Shown: piece by piece, positions 7,930 to 16,990 of the stretch
How the letters are laid out: each line of letters begins with the position of its first letter
How positions within the stretch are numbered: position 1 is the first letter of the stretch
NCBI RefSeq assembly: GCF_014349155.1
Contig: NZ_JACSIT010000050.1
Location: 2,501 to 66,500 of the forward strand
Origin: Neolewinella lacunae
Lineage (GTDB): Bacteria; Bacteroidota; Bacteroidia; Chitinophagales; Saprospiraceae
DNA: 64,000 nt
Direction: 5' to 3'
Translations under genes and position numbers: made by a program
The notes under the pieces: model-generated
Told to the model about the DNA's origin: nothing
What the model saw: only the letters and a program-made list of their open reading frames with translations
Databases searched by the model: none

Positions 7930-10900
7930 ATGCGTACGCTCTTCCTATTGACGGTGTCCGTCTTTTTATGCACTTCCCTGGACGCCCAAAGCTGGCAGCC
8001 GATTGAAATCGATAAAACGGAGGGCGACCGCCGGATTGTGGTGAAAAATGCCCTGGGGCTGAGCACCGACCCGGCCGCACTGCAAACCCTTCTCCGGCGG
8101 GCACCCCACGAACGAGATGCGCGCGCCGAAGAAAGTCCCGTAAGCCTTACCCTTCCCGACGCGGCGGGACAACTGACGACATTCCGCATCGTGGCCTACG
8201 ACGTAATGGCCCCAGCCGACCAGCCGCGCTTTCCCAACATCGGTACCTGGTACGGCATTAACCCAGCGCGGCCGGGGCAGACCATTTTCCTGGACTGGAC
8301 GGAACGCGGTTTTCACGCCAGCGTTTCCGGTGGCGGGCAAGCGGCCTTTTACGTCGATCCGTTGTACCGGGGCAACGACCAACTCTACCAGGTGTACGCC
8401 CGTTCGGCGGCTACCGCGCCGGAGCACCTGCCCTTCAGCTGCCAAACCAAAGCCGATGCCCTCTGGGAAGCCCCGGAGCTGCCGGCGGGGCCCAAGCGCC
8501 TGGGCGACTGCGTATTACGGCAGTACACCCTGGCCGTATCGGCAACCGTAGCCTACACCACCTACCACGGTGCGACGACGGCGGCGGGTGCCGCCCTGGT
8601 ACAATCGGCGGTGGTCACTTCGGTCAATCGCCTCAACCAGGTCTTTACCCGCGATCTTTCGCTCCGCCTGCAATTGGTGCCGAACAACGACAATGTCTAT
8701 TTCTACGCCGGGGGCAATAATCCCTTTTCCAGCAACGACGTTGGCGACCTCATTGACGAGAATACGGGGGTGTTGAACAACCGCCTGGGGGCGGGCACTT
8801 ACGACCTGGGCCACGTTTACACCCAGGGCGGCAACAACGGGGTGGCGGCCCTCCGTTCCGGTTGCACGGGGTTCGCAGGTGCTGGCGCAACCAGCCACTC
8901 CCGGCCCGAGAACGATCCCTTCGTCATCGATTACGTCGCCCACGAAATGGGCCACCAATTGGGCGGCAACCATACCCAAAACAACGATTGCAACTACAGC
9001 AGCAGTGCAGGAATGGAGCCCGGTAGCGCTTCGTCCATCATGGGCTACGCCGGCATCTGTTCGCCGAACGTCCAAAACCAAAGCGACGACTATTTCCATG
9101 GCCGCAGCATCGAGGAAATCACCACTTTCCTGGAGTTGGGTAACGGGGGCAGCTGCGCCACCGTAGTGGATATGTCTTTGGCCAATCCGGTGGTAGTGGC
9201 GGTTCCCGATCACCTCATCCCCGCCGGCACGCCTTTCGTGCTGGAAACTTCGGCCACGGGCAACGGTACCCTTTCTTACAACTGGGAGCAGTACGACGCA
9301 GCCCAGGGCCCGATGCCCCCGGTAGGCACCAGTACCGTCGGGCCACTGTTCCGCAGCTTTGCCGCTACGGAGGAGGGCGCGCGCTATTTTCCCCAGCTGA
9401 GCGCGGTCGTTGCCGGGGAAGATCCTGAATGGGAAGAATTGCCCTTGGTGGACCGCACGCTCAACTTCCGCCTGACGGCCATCAACCGCAACGCGGCCTA
9501 CGGCTGTGCCAGCGAGGATAACGTCCGCCTGACGGTGGACGCTGATCGGGGGCCATTTACCGTAACGGACCCCAGCAACGGCAACCGGTGGAGTGCCGGG
9601 CAAATTGCCCAGATCCAGTGGGACGTAGCGGGCACCGACGCTGGTGCGCTCAACTCCCCTACCGTACGGGTGCTGCTTTCTACCGACGGAGGTCTCAACT
9701 TTCAGCCCCTGGCCAGCGGGCTCCCGAATACCGGCTACGCCGAGGTGCAGGTGCCCGGTACGCTGAGCAACGCGGCCCGGATAATGGTCCGCAGTGAAGG
9801 CAACGTCTTTTTCAACGTCAGCAGCCAGGACTTTTCCATCGGCACCAGCAGCGGTACGCCCTCCGTAGCCGTGACGGCCCTGGACCCTACGGAAGTGAGT
9901 GATTGTTTTGTGAGTACCGACGAAGTTTCCCTGCGCTTCCTTACGGCCAGCAGCGGCGGCGCTACGGCTCCCATTGCCCTTAGTGTGACGGGGCTAGCGC
10001 CGGGGCTGACGGCCAGCTTTAGCCCGGCGACGGTGCGCCCCGGTGGCGTATTTACTTTGCGCATCAGTGGACTTTCTTCCGTCCCCGCCGGCACCTATCC
10101 GGGCCAGGTGAAGGGCGGCAGCACCGAAACCAACTTCACCCAAAATTTCACCGTCACCAAAACCTCGGGGGCGCTGGCTGGCCCGCTGGCCCTCTCTCCC
10201 GTCGGCCAGGCGGAGGACACCCGGCCAACCCTGCGGGTCCAGCCCACGGGTGCCGATGCCTACAACTTTGAAATCTCCGACCAGCCGGACTTCTCCAACA
10301 TCCTCTTTTCCTTTACCGGCCCCGACCCCAGCTATACCCCGCCCGGCTACCTGAATGCCGAAAGCCCGTATTTCTGGAGAGCCCGGACGATCGACGTCAA
10401 CACGAATTGTGGGAGTTCGGAATGGACCGTTTCCCCGTTCCTGGCGGGCCCTTGCTTTCAATTTTTCAGCACTGCCGCACCCGCCCCAATCAGTTCCGGC
10501 CCTCCGCCCCAGTCGGCCAATATGGCGCTGGCAATCGCTCAAATGGGGCAGATTACGGACCTGGACCTGGTCTCCTTAGACATTACCCACACCTACCTGA
10601 GTGACCTGGCCATTGAATTGGTATCCCCCGCCGGCACGGCAGCAGTGATTTTCAACGAAGAATGTGGCTCGGTGAACAATATCCTGGCCACCTTTGATGA
10701 CGAAGCAGCGGAGGACGCCTTTAACTGCCCGCCGATCGGCAACGACCTTTTCGTACGCTCGCGCGGCGATCTGCTGAGTGCCTTCGATGGCGAATCCCTC
10801 CAGGGCAATTGGACGGTAGTCGTAAACGATGGGGCAGACCAGGACGGGGGCGCGATCAATGGCTTCGGGATCAAGGCCTGTTTGGAGGCCAATGTTTTAC

Positions 10901-11430
10901 CGGTCACCTTCGTCTCTTTTACCGCCCGGGGGCGTAAGTCCGACATCCTCCTCCGCTGGGCAACGGAACAAGAGACGGCCAACCGGGGCTTTTTCCCGGA
11001 GCGCACGCCCGTGGGCCAGCCCGGCGCATGGCGGGAGCTGGGCTTCGTCGCCGCCGGTGCCGACTACTCTTTCGTGGATTCCACGGCGCTGCCCGGGCAG
11101 GAATACCTCTACCGCCTGCGGCAGGTAGACCTGGACGGGACGGTCACTTACTCCGAACTGCGCATGGCCCAGATCGGGGCGGCGACGGTGGGGGCTGGCT
11201 TACTGCTCTACCCCAACCCGGCGCGGGAAACGGTAGCTTACCGCTGGGCCGGACCGAGCAGTGGACAGACGCCGTATCGCCTGACGGACGCCTGGGGACG
11301 GGTCGTCCAGACGGGCATTCTCTACGCCGGGGGCGGCAGCATCGCACTGGACCAACGAGCCGCCGGGGTTTACTACCTCACGCTGACTTCTGCGGAGCGG
11401 CAGGAAACTTTCCGCCTCATCCGGCTGTAA
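7930..11430 (+). CDS. Secreted reprolysin-like zinc metalloprotease with P domain and T9SS signal
   Basis: A 1166-residue secreted protease. The order is: signal peptide (1-19, ending LDAQ), propeptide-like region to about 190, then a metzincin domain with HEMGHQLGGNHT, giving zinc ligands His338, His342 and His348 with catalytic Glu339, and a Met-turn candidate in SSIMGYAGIC. Ig/fibronectin-like modules fill about 430-850. A proprotein-convertase P domain spans about 860-990 (THTYLSDLAIELVSP, NWTVVVNDGADQDGG). The end is a T9SS type-A sorting domain (LLYPNPARETVAYRW ... GVYYLTLTSAERQETFRLIRL). It is expected to act outside the cell on protein substrates. The next gene follows after 34 bp. 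Confidence 0.92.
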   Translation: MRTLFLLTVSVFLCTSLDAQSWQPIEIDKTEGDRRIVVKNALGLSTDPAALQTLLRRAPHERDARAEESPVSLTLPDAAGQLTTFRIVAYDVMAPADQPRFPNIGTWYGINPARPGQTIFLDWTERGFHASVSGGGQAAFYVDPLYRGNDQLYQVYARSAATAPEHLPFSCQTKADALWEAPELPAGPKRLGDCVLRQYTLAVSATVAYTTYHGATTAAGAALVQSAVVTSVNRLNQVFTRDLSLRLQLVPNNDNVYFYAGGNNPFSSNDVGDLIDENTGVLNNRLGAGTYDLGHVYTQGGNNGVAALRSGCTGFAGAGATSHSRPENDPFVIDYVAHEMGHQLGGNHTQNNDCNYSSSAGMEPGSASSIMGYAGICSPNVQNQSDDYFHGRSIEEITTFLELGNGGSCATVVDMSLANPVVVAVPDHLIPAGTPFVLETSATGNGTLSYNWEQYDAAQGPMPPVGTSTVGPLFRSFAATEEGARYFPQLSAVVAGEDPEWEELPLVDRTLNFRLTAINRNAAYGCASEDNVRLTVDADRGPFTVTDPSNGNRWSAGQIAQIQWDVAGTDAGALNSPTVRVLLSTDGGLNFQPLASGLPNTGYAEVQVPGTLSNAARIMVRSEGNVFFNVSSQDFSIGTSSGTPSVAVTALDPTEVSDCFVSTDEVSLRFLTASSGGATAPIALSVTGLAPGLTASFSPATVRPGGVFTLRISGLSSVPAGTYPGQVKGGSTETNFTQNFTVTKTSGALAGPLALSPVGQAEDTRPTLRVQPTGADAYNFEISDQPDFSNILFSFTGPDPSYTPPGYLNAESPYFWRARTIDVNTNCGSSEWTVSPFLAGPCFQFFSTAAPAPISSGPPPQSANMALAIAQMGQITDLDLVSLDITHTYLSDLAIELVSPAGTAAVIFNEECGSVNNILATFDDEAAEDAFNCPPIGNDLFVRSRGDLLSAFDGESLQGNWTVVVNDGADQDGGAINGFGIKACLEANVLPVTFVSFTARGRKSDILLRWATEQETANRGFFPERTPVGQPGAWRELGFVAAGADYSFVDSTALPGQEYLYRLRQVDLDGTVTYSELRMAQIGAATVGAGLLLYPNPARETVAYRWAGPSSGQTPYRLTDAWGRVVQTGILYAGGGSIALDQRAAGVYYLTLTSAERQETFRLIRL

Positions 11431-11464
11431 ACCGGAGTAGCTTCGTCTTCCGAAACATCCCCAC

Positions 11465-11893
11465 ATGGCAAAAAAGCAAAAACGCAACGACGGGCTGGCC
11501 TTCTCTTCCCCCGCCAGCGAAGCCAATGATAATCCCTTCGCTGCGCTGCTGGGGCTCGGAGCTGAGTTGCCGGCCGGCCCGGCTCATCCCGCTGCCGAAG
11601 ACGACGATGGGGGCGCGGACGCAGGTGCAGTGGCGGGGGACGTAAAAGCAAAGATGGCCCTGCGGGTACACCACGACCGCAAGCACCGCAATGGTAAAGA
11701 AGCCACCATCATCACCGGATTCACCGGCACCGATGAGCAGCTTGCCGACCTCGGAAAATTACTGAAGTCCCGCTGCGGCGTCGGCGGCTCCGCCAAGGAC
11801 GGCGAGATCATCATCCAGGGCAACAAACGCGATAAAGTCCTCGAAATCCTCCTGGCCGAAGGCTACCGCGCCGCCAAAAAAAGTGGCGGGTAG
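11465..11893 (+). CDS. SUI1/eIF1-like translation initiation factor
   Basis: A 142-residue protein whose C-terminal two thirds are the SUI1 fold ([58 protein letters not shown]), the family that includes E. coli YciH and eukaryotic eIF1. It should act at the small ribosomal subunit. The N-terminal linker (about 1-60) is low complexity and contains a copy of the dispersed repeat translated as Gly-Ala-Asp-Ala-Gly-Ala at about residues 49-54. The start is an ATG 34 bp after the protease stop, so the two could be co-transcribed. The bacterial role of this family is poorly defined. Confidence 0.9.
   Translation: MAKKQKRNDGLAFSSPASEANDNPFAALLGLGAELPAGPAHPAAEDDDGGADAGAVAGDVKAKMALRVHHDRKHRNGKEATIITGFTGTDEQLADLGKLLKSRCGVGGSAKDGEIIIQGNKRDKVLEILLAEGYRAAKKSGG
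11611..11629 (+). repeat. Dispersed repeat core inside SUI1 gene
   Basis: GGGCGCGGACGCAGGTGC in forward orientation, in the linker-coding part of the SUI1 gene. It is translated in frame as Gly-Ala-Asp-Ala-Gly-Ala. Confidence 0.75.
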
Positions 11894-11983
11894 GCATTTG
11901 TTCCAACACCAAATTAACGTAAGGTTGAGCCTTTGCAGTAACCGCAACTAACTGATCTTCAACGGCCTTTAGAAAGGAGTACT

Positions 11984-12037
11984 GTAGTTTTGCAGTTCGG
12001 CAGTGAATAATGCATCACTTCTGAACTACAAAACTAC
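11984..12037. other. Long imperfect hairpin near the glnS 3' end
   Basis: GTAGTTTTGCAGTTC at 11984-11998 and GAACTACAAAACTAC at 12023-12037 are complementary at 14 of 15 positions around a 24-nt loop. It lies between the convergent SUI1 and glnS genes. No long T-run follows, so a terminator role is only possible. Confidence 0.55.
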
Positions 12038-12101
12038 CGACCTAAAAAACCATTGCGTTCTACCATCTGAAAATCAGCGAATACCCCAACCTGAGGTCAG
12101 A

Positions 12102-13775
12102 TTATCCCTTCCACCCGGACTTCAGGCCCACCGTCAGGTTAAACACGGGCTTACCGGGAGTACCGTCGGGATCGGCCGTGTAGTAGCCCTTGCGGAGGAA
12201 CTGGAAGGTATCCCCTGGCTGGGCCTTGGCCAGGGCGGGTTCTCCCTTGGCGGCCAGGATTTGCAAGCTGCTGGGGTTAATGAATTCCAGAAAATCCCGG
12301 TCCTCGTGGTCCATCGGTGTGGGGTCGGTAAACAACTTATCGTATTCCCGCACTTCCAGGTCAATGGCTTCCCGCACGGCCACCCAGTGAATGGTTCCCT
12401 TCGCGCTGACGCCAGAAGTATCATTGCCGGAACGGCTCTCGGGGTAGTAGGTAGCGTTGATCTGGGTCACCACCCCGTCGGCATCTTCTTCGTGGCCGGA
12501 AACGTGGATGATGTAGGCGGACTTGAGCCGTACGTCCTTGCCCGGGGCCAGGCGGAAGTACTTGCGGTTCTGCGGTTCTTTTTGGTAATCTTCCCGTTCC
12601 ACCCACAGTTCTTTGCCAAAGGGCAGCGCTTCCTCGGTAAGGGCTGGGCTGCCTTCTGTTTCGGGCTGCCGCTCGGCGGTGAGCATCTCTACCTGGTCTG
12701 CGGGGTAATTGGTCAATACCAGTTTCACGGGATCCAGGACGGCCATGTAGCGGTCGGCGGTGTCGTTGAGTACTTCGCGTACGTTGTGCTCCAGAAGGTC
12801 GTATTCCTGCTGGTTGTCGCGCTTAGTGACGCCCGTACGCAGGCAAAAATTACGCAGGGCCAAGGGAGGATAGCCCTTGCGGCGCATGCCCGCCAGCGTA
12901 CCCATGCGGGGATCATCCCAACCCGCCACGATGCCTTCTTCGACCAGTTTTTTGAGCTTGCGCTTGCTGGTGATGAGGTAATCGACGTTCATGCGCGCGA
13001 ATTCGATCTGCCGACTGGGAAAAATCTCCAGCGCTTCAATCAACCAGTTGTAGAGGTCACGGTGGTGCCGGAATTCCAGGCTGCACAGCGAGTGCGTGAT
13101 GCCCTCAATGGAGTCGCTCTGCCCGTGTGCAAAGTCGTAGAGGGGGTAGATGCACCAGGCGTCGCCCGTCCGGTGGTGGGCTTCGTGTTTAATCCGGTAC
13201 AGGACGGGGTCACGCAGCAGGAGATTGGGGTGGGCCATGTCAATTTTGGCCCGCAGGACTTTACTGCCGTCGGGAAATTCCCCTGCCTTCATCCGCTCGA
13301 ATAAGTCGCGGTTCTCGGTAATGGAGCGGTCGCGGAAGGGGCTGTTGGTGCCCGGCCGGTCGATGTCTCCTTTCTGCTGGGCAATTTCCTCTACCGTTGA
13401 GTCATCCACGTAGGCCAGTCCTTTATCGATGAGCCGCAGGGCAAATTCGTAGAGTTCACCGAAATAGTCTGAGGCGTACAGCGTCTCTCCTTCCCATTCG
13501 TAGCCCAGCCAGCGGAGGTCGTTTTCGATGTTGGTCACAAAGTGGGTTTCTTCGGTAGACGGGTTGGTGTCGTCCATCCGCAGGTTGGTTTTCCCTCCGT
13601 ACTTTTTGCCGATTTCGAAGTTGATGACAATGGCCTTGGCGTGTCCGATGTGCAGGTACCCATTCGGCTCGGGGGGAAAGCGGGTGTGGACGCGGCCGCC
13701 GTGCTTGCCGTTTTTCAGGTCTTCGACGATGAATTCTTCAATAAAGTTGTCCGCTTCGGGAATGCGCTCAGTCAT
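12102..13775 (-). CDS. glnS: Glutamine-tRNA ligase
   Basis: Charges tRNA-Gln with glutamine in the cytoplasm. The 557-residue product has the class I HIGH motif as LHIGH (His42-His45) in FPPEPNGYLHIGHAKA, and a KMSKS-equivalent TSKRK in VDYLITSKRKLKKL. The C-terminal anticodon-binding beta-barrels are complete, ending near KPVFNLTVGLKSGW. The length matches bacterial GlnRS (about 550). I start at the ATG at 13775; an alternative start 10 codons upstream adds a poorly conserved stretch. TATCTTTG on the coding strand at 13819-13826 fits a -7 promoter box. Presence of GlnRS suggests direct charging rather than only the GatCAB route. Confidence 0.96.
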   Translation of the reverse strand: MTERIPEADNFIEEFIVEDLKNGKHGGRVHTRFPPEPNGYLHIGHAKAIVINFEIGKKYGGKTNLRMDDTNPSTEETHFVTNIENDLRWLGYEWEGETLYASDYFGELYEFALRLIDKGLAYVDDSTVEEIAQQKGDIDRPGTNSPFRDRSITENRDLFERMKAGEFPDGSKVLRAKIDMAHPNLLLRDPVLYRIKHEAHHRTGDAWCIYPLYDFAHGQSDSIEGITHSLCSLEFRHHRDLYNWLIEALEIFPSRQIEFARMNVDYLITSKRKLKKLVEEGIVAGWDDPRMGTLAGMRRKGYPPLALRNFCLRTGVTKRDNQQEYDLLEHNVREVLNDTADRYMAVLDPVKLVLTNYPADQVEMLTAERQPETEGSPALTEEALPFGKELWVEREDYQKEPQNRKYFRLAPGKDVRLKSAYIIHVSGHEEDADGVVTQINATYYPESRSGNDTSGVSAKGTIHWVAVREAIDLEVREYDKLFTDPTPMDHEDRDFLEFINPSSLQILAAKGEPALAKAQPGDTFQFLRKGYYTADPDGTPGKPVFNLTVGLKSGWKG

Positions 13776-13818
13776 CAGTTGCTGTAATTCTACCTTTCCC
13801 CGCAAGTTGCCGGGGCGG

Positions 13819-13826
13819 CAAAGATA
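13819..13826 (-). promoter_or_regulatory. Candidate -7 promoter element of glnS
   Basis: The coding strand reads TATCTTTG, matching the Bacteroidota TAnnTTTG box, 43 bp upstream of the glnS ATG. A well-spaced -33 TTTG was not found. Confidence 0.45.
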
Positions 13827-13934
13827 ACGGCTTCGCCCGGGAATTAGGTCCGCTTCGCGGCAATCGCTGGCGGCATTTTCCGGCGGAGCGTAGCTGCCGG
13901 GCCTTAAAGCTTGTGGTGCCAGGGCGGTCTTTGC

Positions 13935-14741
13935 TTATTCCGCCCAAATGCCGGTCTTGAGCGTCCAGTCGTAGTCGGTGTATTCCCGCTTGATGTCTTT
14001 GTTTTCTTCCGTCAGCACGCCGTAGGTGACTAAAAACTCGTCAATGCCCCCGTGGTCGCCGAAGTCCCCCCGGAACCAGGAAAAAAGTGGCGAGGTATAC
14101 AGCACGGATTTGCCGTCCACTTCTTTGATCTCACTGTGCTTGGCCAGGTACTTCGTTACCCGGTTATCGATCTGCTCGTTGTAGGTGGCTGGCACGTAGA
14201 TTTCCACGGGCGGGCAGTCTGCGGCACCGCAGTTCAGGGCAAAGTGTACCCGCGAGTCGCCGCCCTTGACTTTAAATGTGCGTTCGAATTTGTTGGGGAA
14301 AAACTTGGGAATAAAGCCCAATCCAAAGCGGTTTTCTCCTCCCCGGATAATGCCGTGTTCCATTTCGTTCGGGCTAAAGGTGTGCCCGGCGACGGTAAAC
14401 GAAGGCGTACTGAAAAAGGCGCTCCGGTCGTCAAAAAGTTCGGGATTGCGGGTCAGCAGATACTGCACCATGCCGTTATAGGTATTTACCCAGAAGGCCA
14501 GTTTTTTCTCCCGGGTGTCCAGTGCTGCGGCCAGGTCCTGCGGTTTATAGGCGGCCAGTTGTTCCACCAGTGCCGTGGCGTCTTGTCCATTTTTAATGGT
14601 CAGCAGAATTTCCTGGCTAAGGGCGTTGGGCGTCAGGCCAGCAAAATCCTCCGGCGGGAAACCATCCGTTGGCTGGTACCTTCCGCAGGCCAGTATTCCG
14701 AACATCAGTAAGCCTAGAACCCCAAATTGACCGTATCGCAT
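13935..14741 (-). CDS. DUF547 lipoprotein
   Basis: A 267-residue DUF547 protein. The ATG at 14741 gives a lipoprotein signal (MRYGQFGVLGLLMFGILAC) with the lipid-modified cysteine at about residue 19. The DUF547 core is visible: KKLAFWVNTYNGMVQYLL, FALNCGAADCPPVEIY with its paired cysteines, and a final SPLFSWFRGDFGDHGGIDEFL. The biochemical role of DUF547 is unknown. It is likely anchored in a membrane facing the periplasm. It is divergent from the acyl-CoA dehydrogenase gene. Confidence 0.88.
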   Translation of the reverse strand: MRYGQFGVLGLLMFGILACGRYQPTDGFPPEDFAGLTPNALSQEILLTIKNGQDATALVEQLAAYKPQDLAAALDTREKKLAFWVNTYNGMVQYLLTRNPELFDDRSAFFSTPSFTVAGHTFSPNEMEHGIIRGGENRFGLGFIPKFFPNKFERTFKVKGGDSRVHFALNCGAADCPPVEIYVPATYNEQIDNRVTKYLAKHSEIKEVDGKSVLYTSPLFSWFRGDFGDHGGIDEFLVTYGVLTEENKDIKREYTDYDWTLKTGIWAE

Positions 14742-14888
14742 ATTGTGCTGTTTTCGATACAACAGGCCAAACACCCAATTTGTGGTAGTCGCGGGTGATT
14801 TTGTGTGCAGGTCTTGCCAGGCTCGCGTAGGTGGTCAGGTTCTCCTGCCCTGCGCTCTGACATCCTCCGCTCCCGGGTCCCTTTCCCT

Positions 14889-14907
14889 GCATCCTGCGGC
14901 CGCGCCC
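14889..14907 (-). repeat. Dispersed repeat core, reverse, slightly diverged
   Basis: GCATCCTGCGGCCGCGCCC is the reversed core with one substitution (CACC to CATCC). It sits in the divergent promoter region between the DUF547 and acyl-CoA dehydrogenase genes. Confidence 0.7.
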
Positions 14908-14980
14908 GATGCAAACACTTCCCAAGATGTAGCGAATTTTCGCTAAACTGCCCTATCTTCACGCGCCAAGCTTGAAAGAC

Positions 14981-16780
14981 ATGCAGTACATCTCTACCCG
15001 CAACCTCCGTTTCGTCCTCAACGAAGTGCTCGACCTCGCCCAGATCCGCTCTTTCCCCGCCCACGCTGCCTTTGACCACGAAGCGACGGAGATGACCCTG
15101 GACGCGGCCAAACAGCTGGCCGACCAGTATCTTTTCCCTTACTACCGGGAGATGGACAAAAACAAAGCCTACTATAAGGATGGCGAGGTGCACGTTTTAC
15201 CCGCCGTGGGCGAGGGCATGCGCGCCATGGGGGCCGCTGGCTGGCTGAGCGCGGCCTGGCCCTACGAACTGGACGGGCAGCAGATGCCTACCGTGATTCT
15301 CAACGCCGCCGGCCTCATCTTCCAGGCCGCCAACGGCAACCTGGCCGCCTACAGTTTCCTGACCACGGGTGCCGCCAACCTGATCCTGAACTTCGGCACC
15401 GACCAACTCAAATCTGCCTACCTGGCCAAAATGGCCGCGGGCGAATGGCAAGGCACGATGGCCCTGACCGAACCACAGGCGGGGTCTTCCCTCTCCGACA
15501 TCACCACTACTTACGAAGACCTGGGCGACGGCAGCTACGCCATCAAAGGCCAGAAAATTTACATCAGCGGTGGTGATCACAACGCTACGGAAAACGTCGT
15601 CCACCTCCTCCTGGCCCGCAAAAAAGACGGCCCCAAAGGGATGAAGGGCGTCAGCCTGTTCGTCGTCCCCAAGCACCTTCCGCAGGGCGATGCGCTGGTC
15701 GATAACCACGTGACGACTGCCGGCATCTACGGCAAAATGGGCCAGAAAGGCTACGTCGCCGCCCACCTCATGTTCGGGGAGCAGGGCACTACGCGGGGCT
15801 ACCTGGTGGGCGAAGAGTTCCGGGGGCTGAACAACATGTTCCAGATGATGAACGAAGCCCGGATCGGGACGGGCGTCATGGCGGCTGCTTCGGCTTCGGC
15901 GGCCTACTACGCCAGTTTGCAGTACGCCCGGGAGCGCCCCCAGGGCCGGCATCCGGGCAATAAGGACGTGAATGCTCCGCAGGTCCTCATCATTGAGCAC
16001 GCGGACGTGCGCCGCATGCTGCTGTTTCAGAAAGCCGTGGTGGAGGGCAGCATCGGGTTGCTCATCCAATGCTCCCTGTACGAAGACCTCAGTAAGATCA
16101 GCGAGGACGCCGCCGAAAAAGAGCGGGCCCACCTGCTGACGGAGCTGCTTACCCCCATCGCCAAATCTTTCCCCAGCGAGTACGGCACCGAGGCGGTCAG
16201 CCAGGGCATGCAGGTGCTGGGCGGTGCGGGATACACCGATGATTTTCCGCTCGAACAGATTTACCGCGACATCCGCGTCAACGCCATCTACGAAGGCACC
16301 ACCACCATCCACGGGCTCGACCTGCTGGGCCGCAAAGTCCTCATGCACCAGGGCAAGGGACTGCAATTTCTGACCGAAGAAATTCAGCAAACCCTCACCC
16401 CCGCGCTGGCCGACCCCGCCACCCAGGCCCTGGCCGAGACGCTGGCCCAGGGCTTAGCCTCTGTTCAGCAGGTGCTGGGGCATTTGCTGGGGCTGGCGCA
16501 AAAAGAGGAAGACCCCCGGGTGTACCTGGCCGACGCCACCGTCTTTTTGGACTACTTCAGCCTCCACGTCATCGGCTGGCTGTGGTTGCGCGAAGCCCTG
16601 GTGGCCAGCCGGGCCCTGCCCACCGCAGCGGGCGAGGAGGAAAGCAATTTTTACCGTTCCAAAATTCAGACCGCCAGCTTTTTCTTCCACTACATTTTCC
16701 CCCGCACGGCCGGCCACAAACGAACCTTACTCGGCAGCGGCCGCGTCACGCTGGAGACCGGGCCGGAATTGCTGGTATAA
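14981..16780 (+). CDS. Acyl-CoA dehydrogenase family protein
   Basis: A FAD-dependent acyl-CoA dehydrogenase of 599 residues, longer than the usual 380, matching the large subgroup with a C-terminal extension (DmdC/FadE-like). Seen are the FAD/substrate signature MALTEPQAGSSLSDI, the region LGGAGYTDDFPLEQIYRDIRVNAIYEGTT typical of the family, and a C-terminal helical part. It would introduce a double bond into an acyl-CoA, but the substrate cannot be told. The start is the ATG at 14981; an in-frame TTG three codons earlier is less likely. TATCTTCA at about 14954 may be the -7 box. No beta-oxidation partners are adjacent. Confidence 0.9.
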   Translation: MQYISTRNLRFVLNEVLDLAQIRSFPAHAAFDHEATEMTLDAAKQLADQYLFPYYREMDKNKAYYKDGEVHVLPAVGEGMRAMGAAGWLSAAWPYELDGQQMPTVILNAAGLIFQAANGNLAAYSFLTTGAANLILNFGTDQLKSAYLAKMAAGEWQGTMALTEPQAGSSLSDITTTYEDLGDGSYAIKGQKIYISGGDHNATENVVHLLLARKKDGPKGMKGVSLFVVPKHLPQGDALVDNHVTTAGIYGKMGQKGYVAAHLMFGEQGTTRGYLVGEEFRGLNNMFQMMNEARIGTGVMAAASASAAYYASLQYARERPQGRHPGNKDVNAPQVLIIEHADVRRMLLFQKAVVEGSIGLLIQCSLYEDLSKISEDAAEKERAHLLTELLTPIAKSFPSEYGTEAVSQGMQVLGGAGYTDDFPLEQIYRDIRVNAIYEGTTTIHGLDLLGRKVLMHQGKGLQFLTEEIQQTLTPALADPATQALAETLAQGLASVQQVLGHLLGLAQKEEDPRVYLADATVFLDYFSLHVIGWLWLREALVASRALPTAAGEEESNFYRSKIQTASFFFHYIFPRTAGHKRTLLGSGRVTLETGPELLV

Positions 16781-16817
16781 TGCAGGCTGGACATTTTGCG
16801 GTGCAGTATCTCCTACG

Positions 16818-16835
16818 GGGCGCGGACGCAGGTGC
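16818..16835 (+). repeat. Dispersed repeat core, forward
   Basis: GGGCGCGGACGCAGGTGC, followed by GAAGCAAGGGAAG, which matches the extended part of the family. It lies between the acyl-CoA dehydrogenase and DUF4157 genes. Confidence 0.85.
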
Positions 16836-16990
16836 TTGGCCCCGGACACGAAGCAAGGGAAGTCCAATAAAAAGTAGGTGTTTACCCCTGTTTTCGGGCG
16901 ATTTCCCGGGACAAAGTTCCTCGATTCGCCCCTAAAGCGCTATTTTTCTGGTCGGGCCAGTACTGTCCCTCACTTAAAAGACCAGGCAAT

